A stretch of 64,000 bases of DNA from positions 48,805 through 112,804 of the IMG/VR virus record IMGVR_UViG_3300010413_002638; one strand, 5' to 3'. The stretch is from a virus. Shown here in pieces: positions 55,558-64,000 of the stretch (position 1 is the stretch's first letter; each line of letters opens with the position of its first letter). The translations under genes and the position numbers were made by a program. The notes under the pieces are model-generated. The model had not been told where the DNA came from. It searched no databases and was given only the letters and a program-made list of their open reading frames with translations.

Positions 55558-56371
55558 TGCCTGTATTCTACTATCGCATGTCTTCATACAACCAAACGAA
55601 CTACACAAAAGACAAATAGTCGAATTGGCCGCTAAGCACTATCGCTTGCACAATCCCGATAGCTATCTTATCCTAACCGGCCATGGATTAATGCCATCAC
55701 CGGCAACAGTAGAGCTTTGCGATTTCGTTTACTGGGATACAAAAATCGATCGGCGAGAAATAGGCGTCGGACATCCCAAATTAGTCAATGTCGGTATCAA
55801 ACACGCAATGGAGAAAGGGTATAAGTGGTTATTTAAATGCCGAGCGGATGGCGTTATTCTTCGTTCTGGCATTCTCACCTATTGCCACCAATTGCTGGAA
55901 AATAAGCAAATTCTGCTAACCCAACAAACAGAGTTTGCCAGACCTCGTGCTGGCGATTTGTTCATGTATGGCCCCATAGATTTTCTGCAACAGTGCTGGG
56001 ATATTACAACGTGGTATCCAACAGACACTGGCCTCACCAGCTTCGCCAAGAATATTATGCTAACTACGGGTGAGACAGATTGGGTCCGATGCCTATTGGG
56101 CCATGCAGCGTTCGTTGATATTTATAACATCAAATGGATTGACTTGTATTACAACTGGAATACATTACACCAAAGAAGCGCTGATATTCTTAAGAATCAG
56201 CTAGATGACTTCGAGAAATATTTATGGGGCACGAAAGAAGGTGCTCACACTTTCGACGCTACTGGGGATATGACAGCGTATATCGGCCCCATTATTTGTG
56301 AAAAAGATTGGCGAAAGAGGTTGAATGAAAATCATAGCACATCGCGGAAACTTGATGGGTCCAAATCATGA
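55526..56371 (+). CDS. WavE-like glycan synthesis protein
   Basis: 281 residues. NACILLSHVFIQPNELHKRQIVELAAKHYRL, YLILTGHGLMP, KYKWLFKCRADGVI (aspartate in a GT-A-like DxD position) and QTEFARPRAGDLFMYG match the WavE LPS-synthesis family of putative glycosyltransferases. ATG 55526 and 55523 both lie inside the sulfotransferase gene; the former is preferred only for size. It overlaps the GDPD-like gene by 47 bases. Confidence 0.7.
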   Translation: MTLSTSDINTNACILLSHVFIQPNELHKRQIVELAAKHYRLHNPDSYLILTGHGLMPSPATVELCDFVYWDTKIDRREIGVGHPKLVNVGIKHAMEKGYKWLFKCRADGVILRSGILTYCHQLLENKQILLTQQTEFARPRAGDLFMYGPIDFLQQCWDITTWYPTDTGLTSFAKNIMLTTGETDWVRCLLGHAAFVDIYNIKWIDLYYNWNTLHQRSADILKNQLDDFEKYLWGTKEGAHTFDATGDMTAYIGPIICEKDWRKRLNENHSTSRKLDGSKS

Positions 56372-56846
56372 GGCCGAAAACACAACCAACGCTATCGATG
56401 ATTGCATTGGCAGAGGCTACGACGTCGAAATAGACGTTTACGTTTCAGCAGGCACGATCTGGCTGGGGCATGATAACCGACATAACCAGGTCGAGTTAGA
56501 ATATTTGCTCGCTCGCAAAGACAAATTGTGGGTGCATGCGAAGAATATCGTCGCGGCAGAATTGTTATCTGATACAGATCTCCACTGGTTTTGGCATGAT
56601 CGAGATGCAATGACTATAACCAGCAAGGGTGTTATTTGGTGCCACTACGCTTTTATCAAGAATGGTATTACTATACTCCATACTGCCAGAGAAATAGATC
56701 ATCTTAAACCTAATATAAATGGCATCGTGCCAAACATAGGTGGTATCTGCACAGATTATCCAACGCTGGCGAGGTTGGTAATAAATGAAAATATCCGGCC
56801 TGACAATAATCAGAAATGCGTTCACGAACGGATACCCTATCGCTGA
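56325..56846 (+). CDS. Glycerophosphodiester phosphodiesterase-like protein
   Basis: 173 residues. IAHRGN (H6, R7), EAENTTNAIDDCIGRGYDVEIDVYV (E18, N19, E35, D37) and LGHD (H49, D50) are the GDPD active-site set at the start of a TIM barrel. The barrel is about 60-80 residues shorter than bacterial GDPD (230-250 aa), ending after IGGICTDYP, so it may be a reduced barrel. It would hydrolyse glycerophosphodiesters, or remove a phosphodiester-linked decoration from a glycan. Confidence 0.8.
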   Translation: MKIIAHRGNLMGPNHEAENTTNAIDDCIGRGYDVEIDVYVSAGTIWLGHDNRHNQVELEYLLARKDKLWVHAKNIVAAELLSDTDLHWFWHDRDAMTITSKGVIWCHYAFIKNGITILHTAREIDHLKPNINGIVPNIGGICTDYPTLARLVINENIRPDNNQKCVHERIPYR

Positions 56847-57573
56847 GGTTATCGACAACCTCGCCCTAATCTCAGACGAAATAATCGTCTGTGACGGATA
56901 TTCAACAGACGGCACCACTCAATATCTGCAAAGCCGAAACGATATTACCCTATACCAAGATCGTTGGAATCTTCAATCCAAAAATGGCCTCGAATTCGCC
57001 AATATCACCAACTGCGGCGTAGAACGATGCAGCGGGGATTATGTCTTCTATCTGCAAGCGGATGAAATAATGCACCCATCAGATACGCTCTTATTGCGAG
57101 ATCTGATAGAAGAGGATCGATATAACGCTATTTTCTGCGATTTCTACCATATCCGGTATGATTTCGATTACGTGCTCACTGGCGGCTACAAAAGTGCCAT
57201 TAGAGCGATCAGAAACAAATGCGGTATCTCTTCAGAATACGATGGTTTCAGCTTCTTGGGAAACATTGTTCCATCTTTTCATTCTGGGTTGATGGTATAC
57301 CATTTTGGTTATGTCTTCTTGCGGAATATCTTCCGCAAAATGATTAATCACGCCGACTGCTTCTACCATGAAGCTAAGAATTACCATCGCCGGAAAGAGC
57401 TGGCTCTTGATTATCTCGCCAAATTGGATAATGGCGAAACCCTAGATCCCCTAGAGGTACAACGAGTGTTGGAGCCAGAATATTCACTCCACAAACACAA
57501 CACAGTCATTCCCGCATGTATGGAACGGCTGCGAGGAGCGATTTCCTACACTCTGCCGGAAAGAGAAGCATGA
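56785..57573 (+). CDS. GT2-like glycosyltransferase
   Basis: 262 residues. MKISGLTIIRNAFTNGYPIAEVIDNLALISDEIIVCDGYSTDGT is a GT-A N-terminus (the phosphate-binding strand and DGYSTDGT in place of DDGSTD), and FYLQADEIMHP the DxD site (QADE). The family resembles WaaE/KdtX-like LPS transferases. It overlaps the GDPD-like gene by 62 bases and is coupled to the next gene by ATGA. Confidence 0.8.
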   Translation: MKISGLTIIRNAFTNGYPIAEVIDNLALISDEIIVCDGYSTDGTTQYLQSRNDITLYQDRWNLQSKNGLEFANITNCGVERCSGDYVFYLQADEIMHPSDTLLLRDLIEEDRYNAIFCDFYHIRYDFDYVLTGGYKSAIRAIRNKCGISSEYDGFSFLGNIVPSFHSGLMVYHFGYVFLRNIFRKMINHADCFYHEAKNYHRRKELALDYLAKLDNGETLDPLEVQRVLEPEYSLHKHNTVIPACMERLRGAISYTLPEREA

Positions 57574-58370
57574 CATTCAAACCCAGTCGATTATACACTG
57601 AGATGACTATAGTGATGGTCTGCCGCAATTGGGCTTCACTATATTATCCATTCGTAGAAGCTATTTGGTCCACCATGCCGCTGGGATGCCGATACTTGAT
57701 AGGCATCTTCGACACTACCGACAACACGATGGATTATCTTAACGTCATCGGTCAATACGTTCCTATCGAGTACTATCACAGTACATGGCGATACCAGAAC
57801 AAGTTAGGGGCGATTGGCGTGGCCACACACGAAACATGGCAACAAGCCACTACCACCGCCCGCTTTAACCTCCAAGGCAACGAAGTGTTGCTCGACGATG
57901 GTCCCGAGAAAATTTTTGCGTATTTTGACGAATACTGGCCTAGCCCGGTCGATCCCAAGGTACACGGTGGTCTAGAATTTCGGCACTTTTGGGGCGATTT
58001 TCATTTTGAGGGGTGTAAAGCCGGTGGTGCATATAATTTCGCTCGACGGATAGGCAATGCCCGTGATGATTATATTCACGGCAGTGGTGATGGTTGTTAT
58101 CCGAATCCGCCCAGTGCTCATCCTACCGGTGCCACTCTTCATCGCTATAGCTATTGTTGGGACAATCAACTCGAAGCCAAACACCGTAATCATTCCAAGA
58201 TTATCGATGGCAGAGACGCGGCTTATCACATCGCCGGGTGCAAAAATCTTCGCAATATGTCGAATTATGATGGTGACCATCCGAGCTACGTACAACATTT
58301 GAAAGACCAGCGTAATTACAATATAGACAAAAGCATGCAAATCTTTCTAGCAGCAATGAACGATGTATAA
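57570..58370 (+). CDS. Putative glycosyltransferase (266 aa)
   Basis: A GT-A-like start (TIVMVCRNWASLYYPFVEAIWSTMPLGCRYLIGIFDTTDNTMDYL) is followed by a QQATTTARFNLQGNEVLLDDGPEKIFAYF block where LLDDG takes the DxD role, then an unusual HFWGDFHFEGCKAGGAYNFARRI and a Gly/His-rich end. Similar layouts occur in family 2-like enzymes of phage glycan islands. Donor and acceptor unknown. ATG 57570 is set by ATGA overlap. Confidence 0.7.
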   Translation: MTFKPSRLYTEMTIVMVCRNWASLYYPFVEAIWSTMPLGCRYLIGIFDTTDNTMDYLNVIGQYVPIEYYHSTWRYQNKLGAIGVATHETWQQATTTARFNLQGNEVLLDDGPEKIFAYFDEYWPSPVDPKVHGGLEFRHFWGDFHFEGCKAGGAYNFARRIGNARDDYIHGSGDGCYPNPPSAHPTGATLHRYSYCWDNQLEAKHRNHSKIIDGRDAAYHIAGCKNLRNMSNYDGDHPSYVQHLKDQRNYNIDKSMQIFLAAMNDV

Positions 58371-59922
58371 AGTACTCATTCCGTCAGCCGGTCTAGGCAC
58401 TCGACTCGGGCCACACTGTGCTCATCTCAACAAAGCGATGGTCGCAGTCAACAACAAACCAGTCATATCTTATATCATAGAAAAATTTCCAGTCGATACA
58501 GTTATCGTGGTAGCTTTAGGTTACAAAGGTGATCTGCTTCGACAATTCTTGATGTGCGCGTATCCAGACAGATACTTTCTATTTGTAGAAATCGACCCAT
58601 TTGAAGGTGAAGGCTCAGGTCTCGGCTATTCGATACTGCAATGCAGAGATTTATTGGATTGTCCATTTGTCTTTTGTGCCAATGACACTATCGTCCTGGA
58701 AGAGGTACCGGAGCCGACAGAAAATTGGATCGGTGTCAGTTATATTAATGATATTACCAATTACCGAACTGTCTCATTACGCGACGATAAAGTAATCTCC
58801 CTGAACGAGAAAGGTACGCCCGGCCTAGGATTGTTGCCGTATATTGGCCTGGCAGGAATCGCAGACTATGAAAAATTCTGGGCAGAAATGGAAAGTGGAC
58901 GTAATTACGGCTCCATTACAGAAGGAGAAAGTTACGGTCTCAAGCACCTCATAAGCACTTGCTCCACGACAGTCAAAGAATTCACATGGTATGACATCGG
59001 CAACCTCCAACAATTAGAGAACACAGAAAAATATTTCCGCACCGAGCATTCACCAGCGATCCTGCCCAAAGTAGGCGAGGCAATCTGGTTCGTCAACAAG
59101 AGAGTGATCAAATATTCAGCCGATACTGAATTTATCTCCAAGCGAGCCAAGAGAGCCAAGTTACTTAACGGTTTTGTGCCAGAAATAATATATTCTACCG
59201 ACAACATGTATGCCTATCGTGAGGTGGCAGGGCAGACATTAGCACGAGTTTGTAATGCTACGATCTTTCGGAATTTTTTGAATTTCATGCGTGGGTTATG
59301 GGTACAAGTCGATAATCCGGATTTGAAAGAACAATGCGAAATTTTTTATCGCGATAAAACCATCAAAAGAATAGAGCAGTATTTCGCTAGATTTCCAGAT
59401 CAGATCGACGCTCGCGAAACAATCAATGGCGTGACTATCCCCAAGATGGAAACCTTTATCCAACGATTAGACTGGGACAATATCTGCAACGGAGTGTCAT
59501 GCCAAATCCACGGCGATCTTCATTTCGAAAATATTTTGCTGACCGAGACCGGCACATTTGTATTGCTCGATTGGCGACAAGACTTCGGTACTAAATTGAA
59601 TAACTTTGATATTTATTACGATTTTGCCAAACTATTACATGGGTTGATCGTATCCCACGAGATCGTGCAACAAGGGCGCTTTTTATACCACGAAGATAAC
59701 GGCATTGTGGATATTGATATTCCCATTTCATTTCGCCTGCTTGAATTCCAACGCATCTTGGAGGAATTCGCACTAAATCTGCAACTGTCGTGGGATAAAA
59801 TCAGGCTACTCACAGCGATCGTTTTCATCAACAATGCCCCACTTCATGAAGAGATGTATGGCAAGTTCCTATTTCATCTCGGAAAGTATCTGTTATGGAG
59901 CGGAATGAACTCCCATTGCTGA
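58363..59922 (+). CDS. Bifunctional nucleotidyltransferase-kinase (LicC/LicA-like fusion)
   Basis: 519 residues. The N-terminal NTP-transferase (1 to about 230): PSAGLGTRLGPHCAHLNKAMVAVNNKPVI (nucleotide loop), CANDTIVL (metal Asp) and GWYDIGN-like TWYDIGN. The C-terminal half (about 235-519) is a choline/aminoglycoside-kinase-like fold: AYREVAGQTL, SCQIHGDLHFENILLTETGTFVLLDWRQDF (about 383-411; catalytic Asp in HGD and DW as the metal-binding Asp). In Haemophilus LicA phosphorylates choline and LicC activates it; here both steps are in one chain, but the substrate might equally be a sugar. It overlaps the previous gene by 8 bases. Confidence 0.8.
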   Translation: MYKVLIPSAGLGTRLGPHCAHLNKAMVAVNNKPVISYIIEKFPVDTVIVVALGYKGDLLRQFLMCAYPDRYFLFVEIDPFEGEGSGLGYSILQCRDLLDCPFVFCANDTIVLEEVPEPTENWIGVSYINDITNYRTVSLRDDKVISLNEKGTPGLGLLPYIGLAGIADYEKFWAEMESGRNYGSITEGESYGLKHLISTCSTTVKEFTWYDIGNLQQLENTEKYFRTEHSPAILPKVGEAIWFVNKRVIKYSADTEFISKRAKRAKLLNGFVPEIIYSTDNMYAYREVAGQTLARVCNATIFRNFLNFMRGLWVQVDNPDLKEQCEIFYRDKTIKRIEQYFARFPDQIDARETINGVTIPKMETFIQRLDWDNICNGVSCQIHGDLHFENILLTETGTFVLLDWRQDFGTKLNNFDIYYDFAKLLHGLIVSHEIVQQGRFLYHEDNGIVDIDIPISFRLLEFQRILEEFALNLQLSWDKIRLLTAIVFINNAPLHEEMYGKFLFHLGKYLLWSGMNSHC

Positions 59923-60587
59923 GAGATCTGGTGATTCTCAACGAATGCCGAAAGATAGTAGAAGTAGGGGTCTGGGAAGGGCAGGCCACTAGTTTTCTTT
60001 GTCAAGCTGCCATCCAAACCGGTGGCCACGTCTGGGGATTTGACTGTTGGGCAAGACATGGATTACGCGGACAATTTCGGCCTCGTGGAACAGCCGCACC
60101 AGAAGCAGTCATCGCCAAATTAGCAGCCCAACAAATCTCACCGGAAATCTATGACCTAATCAAGATTGACACAAGAGCCGAGAATATCAAGTTCCGACAG
60201 TATCTTGTTGATAATTGTGCACCAATTGACTTCTGTTTCATAGACGGGTGTCACTCTTACGTTGGTGTGAGCAACGATTTCTTTACTGTCTACCCTCTCT
60301 TGTCCGAGACCGGTGTTATCGCATTTCATGACACCTACGTCATTGATGGTTGTAGAGAATTCATGCTCGACCTGCGGACTAAATATTACGACGGTACATA
60401 TGATATAGTTGATTTCCCCTTCGGATTCGGCAAAAGAAATTGTGGTATCAGTTTGTTGGTCAAGCGATCATACCACAAACTAGGCAGACCAATGGACGAA
60501 GTCTGCAATCTAGAGGACAAGCGCGAAGAAATAGAGAGACGCGAACGTGAGTATTTCCGGGAGCAAGAGAGATTATACCAATCCTAG
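59895..60587 (+). CDS. Class I SAM-dependent methyltransferase
   Basis: 230 residues. CRKIVEVGVWEGQATSFLCQ (motif I), VWGFDCWA (motif II), IDFCFIDGCHSYVGVSNDF (motif IV) and TGVIAFHDTYV (the His/Asp block of Methyltransf_24). The last 35 residues are a highly charged helix (EDKREEIERREREYFREQERLYQS), probably a coiled-coil tail. It overlaps the fusion gene by 28 bases and the KbaZ-like gene by 41. Likely a sugar O-methyltransferase in the glycan island. Confidence 0.85.
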   Translation: MERNELPLLRDLVILNECRKIVEVGVWEGQATSFLCQAAIQTGGHVWGFDCWARHGLRGQFRPRGTAAPEAVIAKLAAQQISPEIYDLIKIDTRAENIKFRQYLVDNCAPIDFCFIDGCHSYVGVSNDFFTVYPLLSETGVIAFHDTYVIDGCREFMLDLRTKYYDGTYDIVDFPFGFGKRNCGISLLVKRSYHKLGRPMDEVCNLEDKREEIERREREYFREQERLYQS

Positions 60588-61530
60588 CCTATTCATAAGC
60601 CCCATATCTAAAAATATCATCGACGCAGTATTATATTGTCGCAACGCCTACGACTTCAACATCGGGATGGCAGCCACTCGCCGCCAAATAGACAATAAAC
60701 ATTACTACGTGCTCGACACCTACCAATTCGTAGAATATGCTACAACAATAGCAGATATAGTGCTGGAACGTGACCATGGCGGACCCTGGCAGGGCGGCGT
60801 CAAAGACGACGGAGTCGTATCTATCGCTAACGACGTAGAATGTGGCATTGGTCTTATTCACTTAGACCCATTTAAAGCATTTCCAGATATTATCGCAGCC
60901 GCTAATTGGACCAACAACATGATCCAGTATGTTGAGGATAGAAACGATCATGTCCGATTCGAAGTGGGTACAGAAGAAGCAATAAAACCGTACAAACTCA
61001 ATGATCTGGCCACTTTTGTGGCGTTTCTGCACCCCAAGCTATACAAAGTGGATTACATTGTCGTGCAAACTGGGGCCAAAATTCAAGGCCGAAGCAATAC
61101 AGATACATTAGATCCCGACAAAGCCAGAGAAATGATCGACTTTTGCCACGCGAACGGAGCAAGAGCCAAAGAACACAACGGCGACTTTTTATCGGATGAG
61201 TCTATTAAACAGAGGTTTCAGCTCGGGTTAGACGCAATCAACATAGGGCCAGAGTTAGGGTTGCTTGAAACAGCCACCATCCTGGACACCATATCACCAC
61301 AGGACGCTGAAATACTGACTACTCTGTTCGTAGACAGCGATAAATGGAAGCGTTGGCTGCCAGAAGATAGTCCCAGATCAGAAAAAGCTGAGTTTGCGGG
61401 GCATTATCTCTACAGTAATCAAACATTTTTGCGAATCAAGTATAAATACCCAACACTAGACCATCTAATCACTATTCGCCTAATAAATAAAATCAAAACC
61501 AGATACGAGGCCACATTATGCGAAAAGTAA
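60547..61530 (+). CDS. KbaZ/GatZ-like class II aldolase-type TIM barrel
   Basis: 327 residues. TRRQIDNKHYYVLDTYQFVEYA, VLERDHGGPWQGG, GIGLIHLDPF, VRFEVGTEE, YIVVQTGAKIQG and ARAKEHNGDFLS give the block order of the non-catalytic tagatose-bisphosphate aldolase subunit (KbaZ/GatZ) and related barrels. Whether it condenses a triose or pyruvate with a sugar is unknown; an aldolase making a longer keto-sugar would suit the KDO-type genes nearby. The start is GTG 60547, inside the preceding gene; it overlaps the HAD gene by 13 bases. Confidence 0.7.
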   Translation: MSISGSKRDYTNPSLFISPISKNIIDAVLYCRNAYDFNIGMAATRRQIDNKHYYVLDTYQFVEYATTIADIVLERDHGGPWQGGVKDDGVVSIANDVECGIGLIHLDPFKAFPDIIAAANWTNNMIQYVEDRNDHVRFEVGTEEAIKPYKLNDLATFVAFLHPKLYKVDYIVVQTGAKIQGRSNTDTLDPDKAREMIDFCHANGARAKEHNGDFLSDESIKQRFQLGLDAINIGPELGLLETATILDTISPQDAEILTTLFVDSDKWKRWLPEDSPRSEKAEFAGHYLYSNQTFLRIKYKYPTLDHLITIRLINKIKTRYEATLCEK

Positions 61531-61865
61531 TTTTTCTCGATATTGATGGTACAATTCTCCGCCACCCTAACGCCGGTTTGTCATCGGTCCTCACAGAACA
61601 ACCGGAAGTGTTGCCAGGCACGATCGAAAAGTTCAATGAATGGGAAGCAAAACAATATAGAATAATACTTATCACTGGACGCGCGGAGAGCATGCGGAAG
61701 TTCACAGAAGACCAATTACAATCGCTAGGCATATTCTATAGTGCCTTGATAATGGAAGTAACTGGTGATAGGATATTGGTAAACGACAAAAAACCAGACG
61801 GGCGAGAAGCAGCACTCGCGATCAATATTGACAGAAATCAAGGTATCAGGGAGCTGAATATATGA
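61518..61865 (+). CDS. Small HAD-family phosphatase
   Basis: 115 residues. VIFLDIDGTIL (D8, D10 of motif I), IILITGRAESM (motif II) and LVNDKKPDG (motif III/IV) mark a minimal HAD phosphatase without cap domain, of the type found in capsule and sugar-biosynthesis clusters. It may remove a sugar 1- or terminal phosphate. It overlaps the KbaZ-like gene and is coupled by ATGA to the next gene. Confidence 0.8.
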   Translation: MRKVIFLDIDGTILRHPNAGLSSVLTEQPEVLPGTIEKFNEWEAKQYRIILITGRAESMRKFTEDQLQSLGIFYSALIMEVTGDRILVNDKKPDGREAALAINIDRNQGIRELNI

Positions 61866-62314
61866 GCAAGGAAAAGCCCAAACGCCGAAAAGAGCCACAC
61901 CCAACCTTCTTCGTGCTCGAAGGAGCAATCCGCTGCTATGAAGACGGATCTATGCTAGAACTATATTCTCAGATCAAGTCGGATGAGTGGGAGGTAATAG
62001 TCTCCGAGACCGTCCATTACAAAGTCTTCCTTGAATGTTTAAAACAAGTAGCTTGCCCGATTCTCGAAGAACCCTGGACGAAAGAAGATGATTATTTCCT
62101 AGTCCAGATGGAAGTAGCCGTGTCCCGTATGCGCAATATTGATGCGTTGTTGGTTGCCAGCATCGACCAGAAGAAAATACTGCGGGCCTATACTAAAAAG
62201 GCCCAAGTGAATGCACAAGCACTAAAAGCGGAAATTAACGAACTTAAGCAGCAGCGAGCCAAACTATTGCTAGATCTACAGGATGGGGACATCACAAAAG
62301 TGTCAGATCTCTAG
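61862..62314 (+). CDS. Hypothetical protein (150 aa) with C-terminal coiled coil
   Basis: A basic start (MSKEKPKRRKEPHP) and an alpha/beta N-terminal half (TFFVLEGAIRCYEDGSMLELYSQIKSDEWEVIVSETVHYKVFLECL) precede a predicted coiled coil (AYTKKAQVNAQALKAEINELKQQRAKLLLDLQDG). No domain recognised. ATGA couples it to the HAD gene; it is the last gene of the glycan operon. A short inverted repeat AATCTA-AAAA-TAGATT (62321-62336) follows the stop by 6 bases. Confidence 0.65.
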   Translation: MSKEKPKRRKEPHPTFFVLEGAIRCYEDGSMLELYSQIKSDEWEVIVSETVHYKVFLECLKQVACPILEEPWTKEDDYFLVQMEVAVSRMRNIDALLVASIDQKKILRAYTKKAQVNAQALKAEINELKQQRAKLLLDLQDGDITKVSDL

Positions 62315-62356
62315 TACTCAAATCTAAAAATAGATTCCTCCCCATACGAGGTTAAT

Positions 62357-64000
62357 ATGAGTACTGACCCGTTCGATGATGTCAAACGACCGATCTCAGG
62401 TGAATACCAAGAGATATCTCAATCTACCTTTGTGGAACTAATATCCGCTAAGAGAGAGTATATTTCGCCAGTCATAAGATCAGCAACTCCCTCCGTCAAT
62501 AATTCCTTGGCACGAGTAGCCTTCGGTCGCAGCTGTGCTGGTACCACCAAAGATCCGTCCACGCACAATCAGATAATTGCTATCCCTCAACAAACACAAA
62601 GCCTATCTTATACGCTACAAGCCGATGCCCAAGCATACCACAAAAAGGTCGCCGGATTGGCAGCTGCCAAATCCAACACTGACATTCGATCATTAGTGTT
62701 CAATTCCTTAGTGGCCGGTGTTTGCCCGCTTATGCCGGAAGATCCATGCTTTGAGGCACCCTGCCCCATTGATTTTGTACTATGTCTTGATAATTCTAGA
62801 AATGGACTTCCTTCTTTTGATAATGTAAAACAAGGTATTGAAGACTTCATCTTCGCGTTGGCCGATGTAGTCGATGAGAATATGCGATTGGGGATAGTAA
62901 CATTCGCGGATTATCTATCAGTTAAACGATATCTTTGGTATACACATGTAGCTGGGCGTACCGAATACCAGTGTATAGATGCCCTAAATGGCTTCGTCAG
63001 CATACTGCGATATCTGGAACTTCAACCACATGGTTATGATCCAACAATAGGTAATTGGTCTGCTCATGCTGTGCGGAGAGTACTGGAAGGCTTATGTGGC
63101 CCCTGGCGTGTACCATCCACAGTTGCCTATCCAATCAACAAAATCATCATGGTGGTCACACCAACATATAACGACGATTATACTGGTGATACGGCACTCA
63201 GTGCTGCTATACATGCCAGAGATTGTGGCGTCAAAGTAATCTACGTACTAGTGCCAGCTGGTGAATTGTTTACACCACCCAAAGATCCGGCAATCATCGA
63301 AACGATGATTGCAGAAGGAGAAACTTATGAAGCCTATACTGGTGGCCCATTTATTCATGTCAACGCCAATGGTACTGGTATTCCCGAAGCTTTAGAATCT
63401 TGGGTTGACTTGCAATGCGATGTTGACGTTGATCCTTGTGTGCCGGGAGAGGACGACGTTTGTTCGGTGGACCTGGCCATTGTCTTGGACGACACCGGAA
63501 GCATGAGTGGTACTATTAATGGCCTGAAGGACGGTATCCCGGAAGTAATCAGCATATTGCAAGAAGCTATAGGTAACAACTTTCGATTGTCGTTGACTAC
63601 TTTCAAGGATAACGTCACAACACGCGAACCATTTAGTAATAAATGTGGTACTGACTCATATAACGCTTTCACGGCGGCTCTAAGCCCAGTTTATGCTTCT
63701 GGTGGCGGTGGTATTGATGAGTATTCTGCTGCGGCCATCAAGCATGTTGCTGAGGGCAATTCAGGCGCGTGGCGTACCAGCGCCTTACGTGCTATGTTGG
63801 TGCTGACAGATGCACCAAACAACATCAGTTCTGGCGTCACCTATATTCAGGCTGCAGCAGCAGCCGCAGCCCAGGGCATTAAAATAGCGTATGCTGGAAC
63901 GCCATTTCATGACGCCACGCAGCGAACCGAAGGTGAGTATTATGCTGCTACCACAGAGGGTATTGTCGTAGAGACCAACAACGCTGGTGACAACCTAAAG
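62357..64000 (+). CDS. Large von Willebrand factor A-domain protein, 3'-truncated by window edge
   Basis: 548 residues visible, open to the end of the window. Two vWA domains: the first (from about 136, DFVLCLDNSRNGLPSFDNVKQGIEDF) has a degenerate metal site (DNSRN in place of DxSxS); the second (from about 372, DLAIVLDDTGSMSGTINGLKDGI) has the usual DxTGS signature. Both show the following TFADYLS / TTFKDNV strand and a V-TPTYND or LTDAPNN metal-loop region. Likely a virion or secreted adhesin. A GAGG lies 6 bases before ATG 62357. Confidence 0.85.
   Translation, partial: MSTDPFDDVKRPISGEYQEISQSTFVELISAKREYISPVIRSATPSVNNSLARVAFGRSCAGTTKDPSTHNQIIAIPQQTQSLSYTLQADAQAYHKKVAGLAAAKSNTDIRSLVFNSLVAGVCPLMPEDPCFEAPCPIDFVLCLDNSRNGLPSFDNVKQGIEDFIFALADVVDENMRLGIVTFADYLSVKRYLWYTHVAGRTEYQCIDALNGFVSILRYLELQPHGYDPTIGNWSAHAVRRVLEGLCGPWRVPSTVAYPINKIIMVVTPTYNDDYTGDTALSAAIHARDCGVKVIYVLVPAGELFTPPKDPAIIETMIAEGETYEAYTGGPFIHVNANGTGIPEALESWVDLQCDVDVDPCVPGEDDVCSVDLAIVLDDTGSMSGTINGLKDGIPEVISILQEAIGNNFRLSLTTFKDNVTTREPFSNKCGTDSYNAFTAALSPVYASGGGGIDEYSAAAIKHVAEGNSGAWRTSALRAMLVLTDAPNNISSGVTYIQAAAAAAAQGIKIAYAGTPFHDATQRTEGEYYAATTEGIVVETNNAGDNLK

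Noticed and set aside
1-64000. CRISPR array or insertion sequence
   Set aside because: No regularly spaced direct repeats, transposase-type ORFs or terminal inverted repeats were noticed by eye on either strand.

Overview
This window reads as part of a large (jumbo or huge) tailed-phage genome that uses the standard code. Genes are packed end to end, very often with ATGA or TAATG stop/start overlaps. There are many small unrecognised proteins and no ribosomal, tRNA or central-metabolism genes. Phage-type functions are frequent: SbcC/SbcD (T4 gp46/gp47 type), a gp55-like sigma factor, a second compact sigma factor, HNH endonucleases, a C-family DNA polymerase, uracil-DNA glycosylase, a DinG/XPD helicase, a collagen-like virion protein and a large vWA protein. 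No capsid, portal or terminase gene is visible, so the phage assignment is an inference. CMP-KDO enzymes hint at a Gram-negative host.

Layout. 1-2.7 kb: small genes, a methyltransferase and a zinc protein. 2.7-12.7 kb (minus strand): one dense replication operon. It holds a DNA polymerase III alpha subunit split into a PHP half and a catalytic half, with MazG-like, RNase H-like and zinc-finger genes between the halves, then zinc proteins, an FAD-type protein, CMP-KDO synthetase, uracil-DNA glycosylase and an RNA polymerase alpha-CTD-like mini-protein. 12.7-19.0 kb (plus): two GT2 glycosyltransferases, a radical SAM/SPASM enzyme, two near-identical Cys-rich small proteins, a PaaK-like adenylate-forming enzyme and two paralogous GT8-like transferases. 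19.0-26.5 kb (minus): glycosyltransferases, an actin/MreB-like ATPase, a membrane protein and a collagen-like virion protein with a probable frameshift. 26.5-27.3 kb: a structured non-coding region. 27.3-31.6 kb: two more radical SAM enzymes, a methyltransferase and SbcD. 31.8-40.8 kb: DinG-like helicase, a zincin, SbcC, two HNH proteins, a sigma factor and a CAP protein. 40.9-44.4 kb: small genes and two more sigma-like proteins. 44.6-50.4 kb: a DUF115-like transferase, a deoxyribosyltransferase-like enzyme, a DeoC-like barrel, a PurZ-like adenylosuccinate synthetase and a xylose-isomerase-like barrel. 50.4-62.3 kb: a long glycan island (methyltransferases, glycosyltransferases, KdsC-like phosphatase, nucleotidyltransferase-RpiB fusion, sulfotransferase, WavE-like protein, GDPD, nucleotidyltransferase-kinase fusion, KbaZ-like aldolase, HAD phosphatase). 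62.4 kb to the end: a large vWA-domain protein running off the edge.

Three themes stand out. First, a RiPP-like cassette (radical SAM + tandem Cys-rich peptides + adenylate-forming enzyme) of a type I do not recognise. Second, a PurZ-like enzyme with the Asp-to-Ser change, which suggests 2-aminoadenine DNA in a phage whose polymerase is a split DnaE rather than the PolA-type enzyme usual in such phages. Third, an unusually complete sugar-activation and transfer toolkit (CMP-KDO, phosphocholine-like activation, sulfation, methylation, more than ten transferases), presumably used to decorate virions or remodel the host surface.
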